From Saccharibacillus sacchari DSM 19268 (GTDB taxonomy: Bacteria > Bacillota > Bacilli > Paenibacillales > Paenibacillaceae), in assembly GCF_000585395.1 (NCBI RefSeq), contig NZ_KK073875.1, positions 3,447,307-3,511,306 on the forward strand: DNA of 64,000 nucleotides, written 5' to 3'. A program made the position numbers and the translations under genes. Shown piece by piece: positions 57,211 through 63,837 of this stretch (position 1 is the stretch's first letter; the number at the start of each line of letters is the position of its first letter). Below the pieces are notes generated by a model. The model was not told the DNA's origin. It saw only the letters and a list, made by a program, of their open reading frames with translations, and searched no databases.

Positions 57211-57996
57211 ATGTCTTTTGACACAACAGGTTTTTTGGGAGAACAAATACAAGAGTTTTCTTTAAGTAATTATCAAAACCATAAAATACTCTTTGAGGTG
57301 GGCTATGAACTTAATAAGTTTGCATATAATCTTATGCATTCTATTAATCTTGATGCTGATGATAGTCAACACTTAATTTGTTGTTCGTTATTTTCGAAAA
57401 TTCATAGTGGTTATCAAGCTATATTGATACTTTATAAAATGGGTTTAGAAACGGAAGCAAAAGTTATATTGAGAACAATTTTAGAAGCTACATTTGTATT
57501 GAAAGCCATTTCAGAAGATAAAAATGAAGTTAAGAATTTTATTGACACAGATAAGAAGCAGCAAGAAAACTTACTAAAAATTATATTAGAGAAAGACGAA
57601 GCAAACTTGTATAAAGATATAAAAGGGTCATTAAGTAAGGAAAAATTAGATGAGTTGAAAAAAGAGATTAAAGAAGAAGGAATTAAAGATATAAAAATTT
57701 ATGAATGGGCTAATAAGGCGCAATTAGACATAATGTATGCATATGCATATAAGATGTTGAACTTCGAAGTTCATACAGACGTAAGAACATTATCAAAATA
57801 TTTAGAAATCGACAAAGAAAATAACTTAGTTGTTGGAATCAATTCACTTCCAAGCGACAGAGAGATAAATAGTTCATTATTAACTGCATACTCTATTATG
57901 CTTATAGTTCTTGGATGCCTAAACCATATGTTTAATTTGGAATTAGATGAGGAATTAAGGGTTCAGGAAGACAAGGTAATGACTTTAAGAACATAA
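57211..57996 (+). CDS. Cassette C24: DUF5677 protein
   Basis: A 261-residue helical protein with the DUF5677 core: SKIHSGYQAILILYKMGLETEAKVILRTILEATFVLKAI. The family is common beside defence genes but has no proven activity. The ATG at 57211 follows AAAGGAG. The frame is also open from attC23 (MRRVVNTGTLGEI...). Confidence 0.85.
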   Translation: MSFDTTGFLGEQIQEFSLSNYQNHKILFEVGYELNKFAYNLMHSINLDADDSQHLICCSLFSKIHSGYQAILILYKMGLETEAKVILRTILEATFVLKAISEDKNEVKNFIDTDKKQQENLLKIILEKDEANLYKDIKGSLSKEKLDELKKEIKEEGIKDIKIYEWANKAQLDIMYAYAYKMLNFEVHTDVRTLSKYLEIDKENNLVVGINSLPSDREINSSLLTAYSIMLIVLGCLNHMFNLELDEELRVQEDKVMTLRT

Positions 57997-58000
57997 CTTC

Positions 58001-58096
58001 GCCTAACATAATATTCACGCTGCGGGCATACGCCCTTGGTCTGGCAGTCGCCAGACACTCGACATGCGTCGAGTCGTGAATACGGGAACGTTATAT
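58001..58096 (+). repeat. attC-like site attC24
   Basis: R'' GCCTAAC complements the C24 start GTTAGGC. R' GTTATAT. Confidence 0.92.
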
Positions 58097-58142
58097 GAAA
58101 TTCTCAAAGTAATAGAAATATGAAATATTAGGAGTGAAAAAG

Positions 58143-59144
58143 TTGAAACCAAGATACGAAGAGGCAACATTATTATCAGAAGAAATACTGAAGAATTTTG
58201 AATTAACTGAAATTCCTACACAGAATATTGTTTTAAAATGCTTAAGATTGGCTCGTTTAATAAACGACTTTGATTCCGTAGAATGGCTCAAAAATGAAGC
58301 TAACGGATATGAAAGAAATGAGCAAGGGTTCCTTACAGTTACTGCTTGGAAAGCTGCTGGAAAATCAGGTAGAAGGTATTTCAGTGACAATCCCAATAGC
58401 CAAAAAGATAAAAAGGAAAAGGTGGAGAGGGCATTTACTGATACTATTGCTGTGATGGAGGCAAATGTAAACGCAGCTAAAGCAAGAATGGAAGTTGCAT
58501 ACGATCGAAACGTATCTCTTTCAAGTCATTCTACTTTTTCCCCACCTATTCCTCCAACTAATGCGTCTGAAAGAAACTCCATATTCAAGATCATTCAAGA
58601 CAATACTGGAAAGATCGAAAAAGTTAAGTCATATTTATATCAATACGTATTTGATGTGAATTACGAATTGAAATTTGCAGATATCACGGAAGATATATTT
58701 ACTCGGAAGCGTAATACTGTAGATAGTAAGTTGAAAGATATTTGTCCTGAAGCTATTCAAAAATTCATTTCAGTTTATGAAAATTTGAAGTCAGATAATG
58801 ATGAGGATTGGGCAAATGCTGTTCATACATGTAGAAGAATTATTAAAGAAGTTGCAGATTCACTTTACCCTCCTTCAGATAATTTAATTGAATTATCAGG
58901 GGGGAAGAAGTTGAAAATTGGTGAGGATCAATATATCAACAGGTTGATCCAATATATCGAAAGTAAATCAACTAGTGATAAATTTGCTTCAATCGTCGGC
59001 TCTCATTTGAAATTCATTGGTGAAAGATTAGATGGTGTCCATGAAGCTGCTAATAAAGGGACTCATGCGGAAGTAACTCTTGAAGAAGCAGAAAGATATA
59101 TTATATATACTTACTTAGTCTTGGGAGACATTTTGTCACTTTGA
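58143..59144 (+). CDS. Cassette C25: AbiTii-domain protein
   Basis: A 333-residue protein whose N-terminus (EEATLLSEEILKNFEL...LKCLRLARLINDFDSVEWLKNEANGY) matches the AbiTii domain of abortive-infection systems. The long C-terminal part is helical and ends in EAANKGTHAEVTLEEAERYIIYTYLVLGDI, an ApeA/HEPN-like helical pattern. A toxin acting on infected cells is a reasonable expectation. TTG at 58143 is preferred because TAGGAG is 8 bases upstream; GTG at 58134 overlaps that site. Confidence 0.85.
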   Translation: MKPRYEEATLLSEEILKNFELTEIPTQNIVLKCLRLARLINDFDSVEWLKNEANGYERNEQGFLTVTAWKAAGKSGRRYFSDNPNSQKDKKEKVERAFTDTIAVMEANVNAAKARMEVAYDRNVSLSSHSTFSPPIPPTNASERNSIFKIIQDNTGKIEKVKSYLYQYVFDVNYELKFADITEDIFTRKRNTVDSKLKDICPEAIQKFISVYENLKSDNDEDWANAVHTCRRIIKEVADSLYPPSDNLIELSGGKKLKIGEDQYINRLIQYIESKSTSDKFASIVGSHLKFIGERLDGVHEAANKGTHAEVTLEEAERYIIYTYLVLGDILSL

Positions 59145-59176
59145 AATTAGAATAAATTAAAAATAATGAGAACATC

Positions 59177-59274
59177 ATATAACAAAATATTCACGCGGCG
59201 AGCCATGCGGCTCTAGGTCTGGCAGTCGCCAGACACCCGACATACGTCGGGTCGTGAATACGGGAAGGTTATAT
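59177..59274 (+). repeat. attC-like site attC25, 98-bp variant
   Basis: R'' ATATAAC complements the C25 start GTTATAT. R' GTTATAT. Shares AACAAAATATTCACGCGGCG and the GAGCC/GGCTC hairpin with attC3. Confidence 0.92.
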
Positions 59275-59308
59275 GAAATACATTTTAAATTTGAGGTGAA
59301 TCAAAAAC

Positions 59309-59887
59309 ATGCTTGAAAATTCAAAAACAAGTAAGAAACCTATTATAATTGGTACAATAATTTTATTAGTGATTGGTTTTTTAATTTGGTTCTTAATTAA
59401 GTGGCTCCTATCAATATTTAATGCTATTCCTAAAGAAGTTGCTGCGCCCTTAATTGCAGCTTCTGCAACAATAATAGTCTCAGTTTTATCAATCGTTATT
59501 GCGAAGTACTATGAAAAGAAAAGAGCAATTGAACTGGAACATAGAAACAAAAAAATACCTATATATGAAGATTTCGTAGAATTTTTATTTAAATTATTGA
59601 TGAGTGAAAAAATAGAAGGAAAGCCAATGAGTGAAAAGGAAATGCTAGAGTTTATGAGTAGATTTACTCAAAAGTTAGTTGTTTGGGGTTCAGACGATGT
59701 TATAAATCAGTGGTCTAAATGTAGAAATCTATTTGCAAATGAAGAGAGCACTGAGAAAAACAAAATCATGTTTCAAATCGAAGAATTATTGATAGCAATT
59801 CGAAAAGATACTGGTCATAAGATTGGAAAGTATAAAAAAGGAGATATTTTAAGACTTTTTATTAACGATATTGATAAACACCTTTAA
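59309..59887 (+). CDS. Cassette C26: small membrane protein
   Basis: A 192-residue protein with two N-terminal membrane helices (IIIGTIILLVIGFLIWFLIK and AAPLIAASATIIVSVLSIVI). A cytoplasmic helical domain follows (YEKKRAIELEHRNKKIPIYEDFVEFLFKLL). Similar two-helix proteins with a KKIPIYE segment occur widely as accessory genes; function unknown. RBS GAGGTG. Confidence 0.8.
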   Translation: MLENSKTSKKPIIIGTIILLVIGFLIWFLIKWLLSIFNAIPKEVAAPLIAASATIIVSVLSIVIAKYYEKKRAIELEHRNKKIPIYEDFVEFLFKLLMSEKIEGKPMSEKEMLEFMSRFTQKLVVWGSDDVINQWSKCRNLFANEESTEKNKIMFQIEELLIAIRKDTGHKIGKYKKGDILRLFINDIDKHL

Positions 59888-59907
59888 AATTTAAAGCAAT
59901 GTACATC

Positions 59908-60005
59908 ATATAACAGAATATTCACGCTGCAGGCCATACGGCCCTTGGTCCGGCATACGCCGGACACTCGACAGGCGTCGAGTCGTGAATACGGGAACGT
60001 TAGGT
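59908..60005 (+). repeat. attC-like site attC26, 98-bp variant
   Basis: R'' ATATAAC complements the C26 start GTTATAT. R' GTTAGGT. First hairpin is extended, AGGCC-ATAC-GGCCC. Confidence 0.9.
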
Positions 60006-60041
60006 GAAATTACCTTAAAATCTAAGGAGCGAGTTAAAAGG

Positions 60042-60374
60042 ATGTCTAAAATTGCTAAAACATTTTTTGTTTTAATGCTATTGATAACAGTTTTTACTGG
60101 CTGTGAGAGACAGAGCGATACGATTAATTCCGTAGCAACATTTCTTCGTGTGACTGAGAAGGATTATTCTGACGATTACAAAGAAAAATGGATTGTTGGT
60201 TATAACTCAAGTGCTCAGGAAATAGAGGAAGTACAAATAGAAATAGAAGATGCAAGGCTCTGGAATCTCATTGAAGTAAATAAAGAGTATTTTGTTTCGT
60301 ATCAAGGGTCTAAAGAGAAAGGTTATGGCTTAGGTCAAATAGAACATGTGGGAGACGAAAACACCTTAAGATAA
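60042..60374 (+). CDS. Cassette C27: small lipoprotein
   Basis: A 110-residue protein with a signal peptide (MSKIAKTFFVLMLLITVFTG) and a lipobox VFTGC, so it should be lipid-anchored outside the membrane. The mature part is acidic (ATFLRVTEKDYSDDYKEKW...EEVQIEIEDARLW), unassigned. It is the only cassette in the window with an exported lipoprotein; immunity or superinfection exclusion is possible. Confidence 0.8.
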   Translation: MSKIAKTFFVLMLLITVFTGCERQSDTINSVATFLRVTEKDYSDDYKEKWIVGYNSSAQEIEEVQIEIEDARLWNLIEVNKEYFVSYQGSKEKGYGLGQIEHVGDENTLR

Positions 60375-60395
60375 CTAGAGGAAGAAGGCAACTTC

Positions 60396-60577
60396 ATCTA
60401 ACACCGCATTCACGCATTGGAGCTGAAGTTTCTCGGTCCGAGAGAAGTATCTTCGACGAAGCAGATTCAGTGGACAAGCCTGCACTGGCTAAGTCTATGG
60501 CCCAGCGAATCGATCGCTGCGCGAGATCGTTCGGCAACTTAAACTAGTGATAGTGCGTGAATGCCTGAACGTTAGAT
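60396..60577 (+). repeat. attC-like site attC27, divergent 182-bp form
   Basis: R'' ATCTAAC, L'' GCATTCACGC, L' GCGTGAATGC and R' GTTAGAT are kept, but the central ~110 bases are unrelated to the other sites and fold differently. Only the recombination-relevant parts are shared, as among canonical attC sites of different lineage. R'' pairs with the C27 start with one G-T wobble. Confidence 0.85.
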
Positions 60578-60613
60578 GAAATTGCTCAATACTTATTAAA
60601 GGATGAAATACAA

Positions 60614-61051
60614 ATGATTATTCCTTCTATAAGGTAAGAACTAGAGGATGTTCGAAAACAATTAAACCCTTTAAAGGAGGAATTCAATGAGGTTCAAAAA
60701 AGTCAGTGGGAATCAATAATATCAAAGATCACGAACCGATTTATTAGATATACACATTCTCTTCATTGGGGTTGGGAATATTTTAATGGAAAGTCATTTG
60801 GATTAGATAATCTTGAAGTTAGACCATATTCAATTTTGAATAAGTTGCTCCCTCACAAAGAAAGAGTTTGGTTTATTGTAGAGGATCATACTGAAAATCC
60901 GAAATTTTGGATTTACGAAGGGTCAATAAAAGCAATTCAGATCATGATTGAGAATACAACTAGATATGAATACTACATTGTATCAAAAAAGTTTGATTGG
61001 TTACTTTGTGAGAATCATCATGAGGTCTTGATAGGACAGGAGAAAACATGA
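60614..61051 (+). pseudogene. Cassette C28: DUF6756-like protein gene with an early stop codon
   Basis: From the ATG at 60614 (after AAAGGATG) the frame reads MIIPSIR, then TAA (60635-60637), then continues without break as ELEDVRKQLNPLKEEFNEV to the stop at 61051. The C-terminal part (RVWFIVEDHTENPKFWIYEGSI...YEYYIVSKKFDWLLCENHHEVLIG) resembles DUF6756 as I recall it. A single nonsense mutation at codon 8 is the simplest reading. A TTG at 60836 could start only a short fragment. Confidence 0.75.
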
Positions 61052-61102
61052 TTAAGAAATCAAAGAACTTTTCGAAGCATTATTCAAGGGAGGGGCAACT
61101 TC

Positions 61103-61198
61103 ATCTAACATAATATTCGCGCTGCGGGCATACGCCCTGGGCCCGGCATACGCCGAACACCCGACATACGTCGAGTCGTGAATACGGGAACGTTATAC
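61103..61198 (+). repeat. attC-like site attC28
   Basis: R'' ATCTAAC complements the C28 start GTTAGAT. R' GTTATAC. L'' has one change (TATTCGCG). Confidence 0.9.
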
Positions 61199-61220
61199 GA
61201 AAGGACCGAGGTAAGTGATA

Positions 61221-61664
61221 TTGAATAAGCCACTTGATCCATACGATTTCGTTATTCAATCTGAAGATAAGAAATCATATATTTTCTTTTCATTTAAGGA
61301 CATTGAATTAGAGCGATGTAAATCCATTAACTACTTGGTACATATTAAGGACGATCAGTTTGCTGGACAAGCCGAGATCTGGATTGAGTATGAAGAAATC
61401 CATGATTTTATGGAAGGACTTTTAAAAGCTGAATATAGCGAAGTCAAAACGATTCATTTAAAAGCCATGAGTGATAAAGACTTTGAAATGAGTTTTATCG
61501 ATCAAAAAATGGGGCATTACGAAATTGCCTATTCCATTACAAAGCGAAGATATTCAAGAGACGGATTAATAGAAACGACATTGAAAGGCTCTTTTGGCTA
61601 CGATAGTGAATTTTTAAACCTACTGAAAGAGAGTTTGAAGAGAATTAATAGACTGTTGTCTTAA
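61221..61664 (+). CDS. Cassette C29: hypothetical protein
   Basis: A 147-residue soluble protein (DPYDFVIQSEDKKSYIFFSFKDIELERCKSINYLVHIKDDQFAGQAEIWIEYEEIHDF) that looks like a compact alpha-beta immunity-type fold, unassigned. I chose TTG at 61221 because GAGGT lies 8 bases before it; GTG at 61215 is too close. Confidence 0.75.
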   Translation: MNKPLDPYDFVIQSEDKKSYIFFSFKDIELERCKSINYLVHIKDDQFAGQAEIWIEYEEIHDFMEGLLKAEYSEVKTIHLKAMSDKDFEMSFIDQKMGHYEIAYSITKRRYSRDGLIETTLKGSFGYDSEFLNLLKESLKRINRLLS

Positions 61665-61692
61665 ACATTTTTGAGCAATTCAAGGTCCCTTG

Positions 61693-61788
61693 GTATAATA
61701 TAATATTCAAGCTACGGACATCCGCATTTGGTCCGGCATTCGCCCGACACCCAGCATGCGCTGGATCATGAATACAAAAACGGTATGT
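61693..61788 (+). repeat. attC-like site attC29, damaged
   Basis: R'' reads GTATAAT (AAC lost) and R' reads GGTATGT (GTT lost). The first hairpin no longer pairs. Length is still 96 bp. Probably inactive. Confidence 0.8.
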
Positions 61789-61821
61789 GACATACCAAAA
61801 AGGCATAGAGGAGAAATTAAT

Positions 61822-62160
61822 ATAAATTTCAATATAGAGATTACTGATAAAGAAGAGATTGAAACCTTTTATTCCCTACTGGTTTTGGGCTGCATAACGG
61901 CTATACGAGAAGATCTTCTGACTTGGGATCAAGTGGAAGAGCGGTTATTCAGTCCGAACACTTTAACAAAATTAGAAGAACTAAATCTTCACTCTACCCT
62001 CATCGAAATCACAAATCAAGGAATAATGGAACTGAATTTGCTTCAAAGATTAAATGCAATAGAATATGAAAAATCGATGGATGAAATAGAAAATCTTTTG
62101 AAGACATTTATAAAAGAACAAAAAATAAGTGAAGGTGAATGGAAACATTGGATTAAATAA
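61822..62160 (+). CDS. Cassette C30: DUF3969-like protein with lost ATG
   Basis: About 112 residues: NFNIEITDKEEIETFYSLLVLGCITAIREDLLTWDQVEERLFSPNT, like the DUF3969 family. AGAGGAG is followed 8 bases later by ATA (61822), exactly where the family's initiator ATG is expected. No other start lies between. The frame is open back into attC29 (MNTKTVCDIPKRHRGE), so it may be translated from there or be silent. Confidence 0.65.
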   Translation: MNFNIEITDKEEIETFYSLLVLGCITAIREDLLTWDQVEERLFSPNTLTKLEELNLHSTLIEITNQGIMELNLLQRLNAIEYEKSMDEIENLLKTFIKEQKISEGEWKHWIK

Positions 62161-62202
62161 GATCGAGAAAGACTGAATGCAATTCGAGAAGAGTGGTACG
62201 TC

Positions 62203-62220
62203 ACATAAAAGACGTTATGC
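62203..62220 (+). repeat. Remnant of an attC-like site (attC30, core deleted)
   Basis: ACATAA (62203-62208), which still complements the C30 start, is followed after five bases by the R'-like GTTATGC (62214-62220). The inner stem and all three hairpins are missing, so cassettes C30 and C31 are fused. Confidence 0.65.
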
Positions 62221-62270
62221 GAAACCGTCAAAACCGATTTCTTAAATATTTTAGATCAAGGGATGATTGG

Positions 62271-62615
62271 ATGAAGAATAAGAAAATTATTTCAATATTA
62301 CCTGAGGGTCTGACTTATCAGAATAGAGAAGGGGATCAAATATTTATTGATTTTGAGGAATGTCGAATAAACTTTTTAAAATGGCTACAGAAAGAAAATG
62401 AACGAACGGATGAAGAAATGAAAAATTTAAATGAGAAAACAAAATGTGTAGCAGTACGCAACGCCTTTGAAGAGCCTAGATATATTGAATTTTTTACAGA
62501 GCCTAGAGTAAGATTTGAATTCAAAAAGTCTTGGATAAAAGATAGTTATAAAGAATATAGAAGTTTAAATACCAAGATTATTGAAGCGGGATGGAAGACA
62601 TTTGATTTGGGGTGA
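62271..62615 (+). CDS. Cassette C31: hypothetical protein
   Basis: A 114-residue protein (MKNKKIISILPEGLTYQNREGDQIFIDFEECRINFLKWLQKENERTDEEM...GWKTFDLG). No family recognised; size and shape resemble immunity proteins. The ATG at 62271 has AAGGGATG upstream. The cassette start GTTATGC does not match the R'' of the following site. Confidence 0.75.
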   Translation: MKNKKIISILPEGLTYQNREGDQIFIDFEECRINFLKWLQKENERTDEEMKNLNEKTKCVAVRNAFEEPRYIEFFTEPRVRFEFKKSWIKDSYKEYRSLNTKIIEAGWKTFDLG

Positions 62616-62636
62616 ATAATAAAGGGCTACGGCATC

Positions 62637-62732
62637 CTATAACATAATATTCACGCTGCTGACATAAGTCCTTAGTCCGGCATACGCCGGACACTCAGCA
62701 TGCGTCGAGTCGTGAATACAGGAACGTTAGAC
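62637..62732 (+). repeat. attC-like site attC31
   Basis: R'' CTATAAC, R' GTTAGAC. R'' does not match the C31 start (GTTATGC), which suggests an unseen deletion. First hairpin weak. Confidence 0.88.
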
Positions 62733-62756
62733 GAAATTCTAAAACCGAGGATCACT

Positions 62757-63239
62757 ATGAAAACAATACGAGCATTATCAAGATACTATTATATAGGATT
62801 AATTATTGGCTACTTCACTAAGAAAGATGTCCTTGATTGGACAGATCGGATAATTGAGAGAAACGAGCAATTTCCATATGAATTGATTGAGATTTCCTTG
62901 TCTAGTCACAAACCGTCGGTGGATTTAGCATCAACACTTAAACAGATCTGTGGAGAGGAGATCCTACAAGAACCCCTTTATCAGCTTTTAGGAGAACTCG
63001 TAAACGATTTTGAAATTGGAAGAATTAAAGAAGAAGAATTATTTACTTATCTATCTAATCTACATTATCAAGAAAGTGAGATCGTTTTAGATGAAGATCT
63101 ATCCTATTCGTTAAATCGATTAAATGATGCTTATTATTTAGCATCGGAAGGGATATATGGAGATGCGAAGACTGTTTGTGAAGAAGGAATAGACGAACTA
63201 AATAAATATAAAGAATATATAGGGCGAATTAAAGAATAG
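62757..63239 (+). CDS. Cassette C32: hypothetical protein
   Basis: A 160-residue helical protein (MKTIRALSRYYYIGLIIGYFTKKDVLDWTDRIIERNEQFPYELIEISLSS at its start) that may be an immunity-type helical fold; unassigned. The ATG at 62757 follows CCGAGG. The frame also runs in from attC31 (MRRVVNTGTLDEI). Confidence 0.75.
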   Translation: MKTIRALSRYYYIGLIIGYFTKKDVLDWTDRIIERNEQFPYELIEISLSSHKPSVDLASTLKQICGEEILQEPLYQLLGELVNDFEIGRIKEEELFTYLSNLHYQESEIVLDEDLSYSLNRLNDAYYLASEGIYGDAKTVCEEGIDELNKYKEYIGRIKE

Positions 63240-63248
63240 CAGAACTTC

Positions 63249-63316
63249 ATATAACATCATATTCACTTTGCGGATCGAGGACGTATGTCCGCAGTGTGAA
63301 TACAAGAACGTTATTA
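63249..63316 (+). repeat. attC-like site attC32, short 68-bp form
   Basis: R'' ATATAAC, TATTCAC/GTGAATA inner stem, one TGCGGA/TCCGCA hairpin instead of three, R' GTTATTA. R'' does not match the C32 start. Last site seen in the window. Confidence 0.8.
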
Positions 63317-63345
63317 AAAACTGACTAAACATAAGGAAGAGAGAA

Positions 63346-63777
63346 GTGAAATTATTAAAAGCAAACGAATTAAAAAATTTAAATTATATCGAGCTTTTTC
63401 CAGGAGTCTTATCTAAAGGATATCTGAATGAAGAATCCGTTTATGTAGACGATGATTCTTTTGCTTTTTTAGTTCCAGCAATTAGTAGAGGGTTTCAACC
63501 CTATACTAGTTTTGCGCGTTTTGAAATTCAAAAAATTCATTGGGATTCAATTATAAAAGAGCTAGTAAATCTTAGAGAGATCATTGTATCTAGAGACAAA
63601 GAGCGATTAACAGGCTATATTTCAACATTTTTTTGGAAAAAATCATTGTACGAATGGATGTTGGAGAATTATAAGCAAGCTAATATCGTGAAATTACCGA
63701 AATTTATTGATGAATTAATTGATTGGATTAAAGATCAATCGAAGAGAAATGAAGTCATCACTTTAATAGGATTATAG
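63346..63777 (+). CDS. Hypothetical protein after the last attC-like site (C33)
   Basis: A 143-residue protein (ELKNLNYIELFPGVLSKGYLNEESVYVDDDSFAFLVPAI...FFWKKSLYEWMLENY). No family recognised. GTG start with GAAGAGAG upstream. It may be the first gene of a further cassette; no site follows within the window. Confidence 0.75.
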   Translation: MKLLKANELKNLNYIELFPGVLSKGYLNEESVYVDDDSFAFLVPAISRGFQPYTSFARFEIQKIHWDSIIKELVNLREIIVSRDKERLTGYISTFFWKKSLYEWMLENYKQANIVKLPKFIDELIDWIKDQSKRNEVITLIGL

Positions 63778-63837
63778 GCGATAAGACTTGTCAGATTCTT
63801 AAGAAGACGTCGGTGACTTTAATAAGGAGGAGTACCC

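Larger units (their letters stand above)
38863..63316 (+). mobile_element. Integron-like gene cassette array without integrase
   Basis: About 33 cassettes (C0 to C32) stand head to tail, each about 330-1400 bp. All genes that can be supported are on the plus strand and each cassette ends in an attC-like site, nearly always of 96 bp. In 26 of 33 cassettes the R'' heptamer of the terminal site is exactly complementary to the first seven bases (starting at G) of the same cassette, as expected for circular cassette exchange by an integron integrase. No integrase reading frame exists on either strand of the window. The array is AT-rich compared with the flanking host DNA. Confidence 0.9.

Noticed and set aside
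39216-63316. The regular ~96-bp repeats as a CRISPR array
   Set aside because: Units between repeats are 0.3-1.4 kb and carry genes with ribosome-binding sites; the repeats have a multi-stem fold and variable ends that match cassette starts.
39216-63316. The repeats as REP/BIME, IS ends or an RNA family
   Set aside because: Strict single orientation, one gene-sized unit per repeat, own-start complementarity and an exactly bounded cassette duplication fit site-specific cassette exchange better. No transposase is associated.
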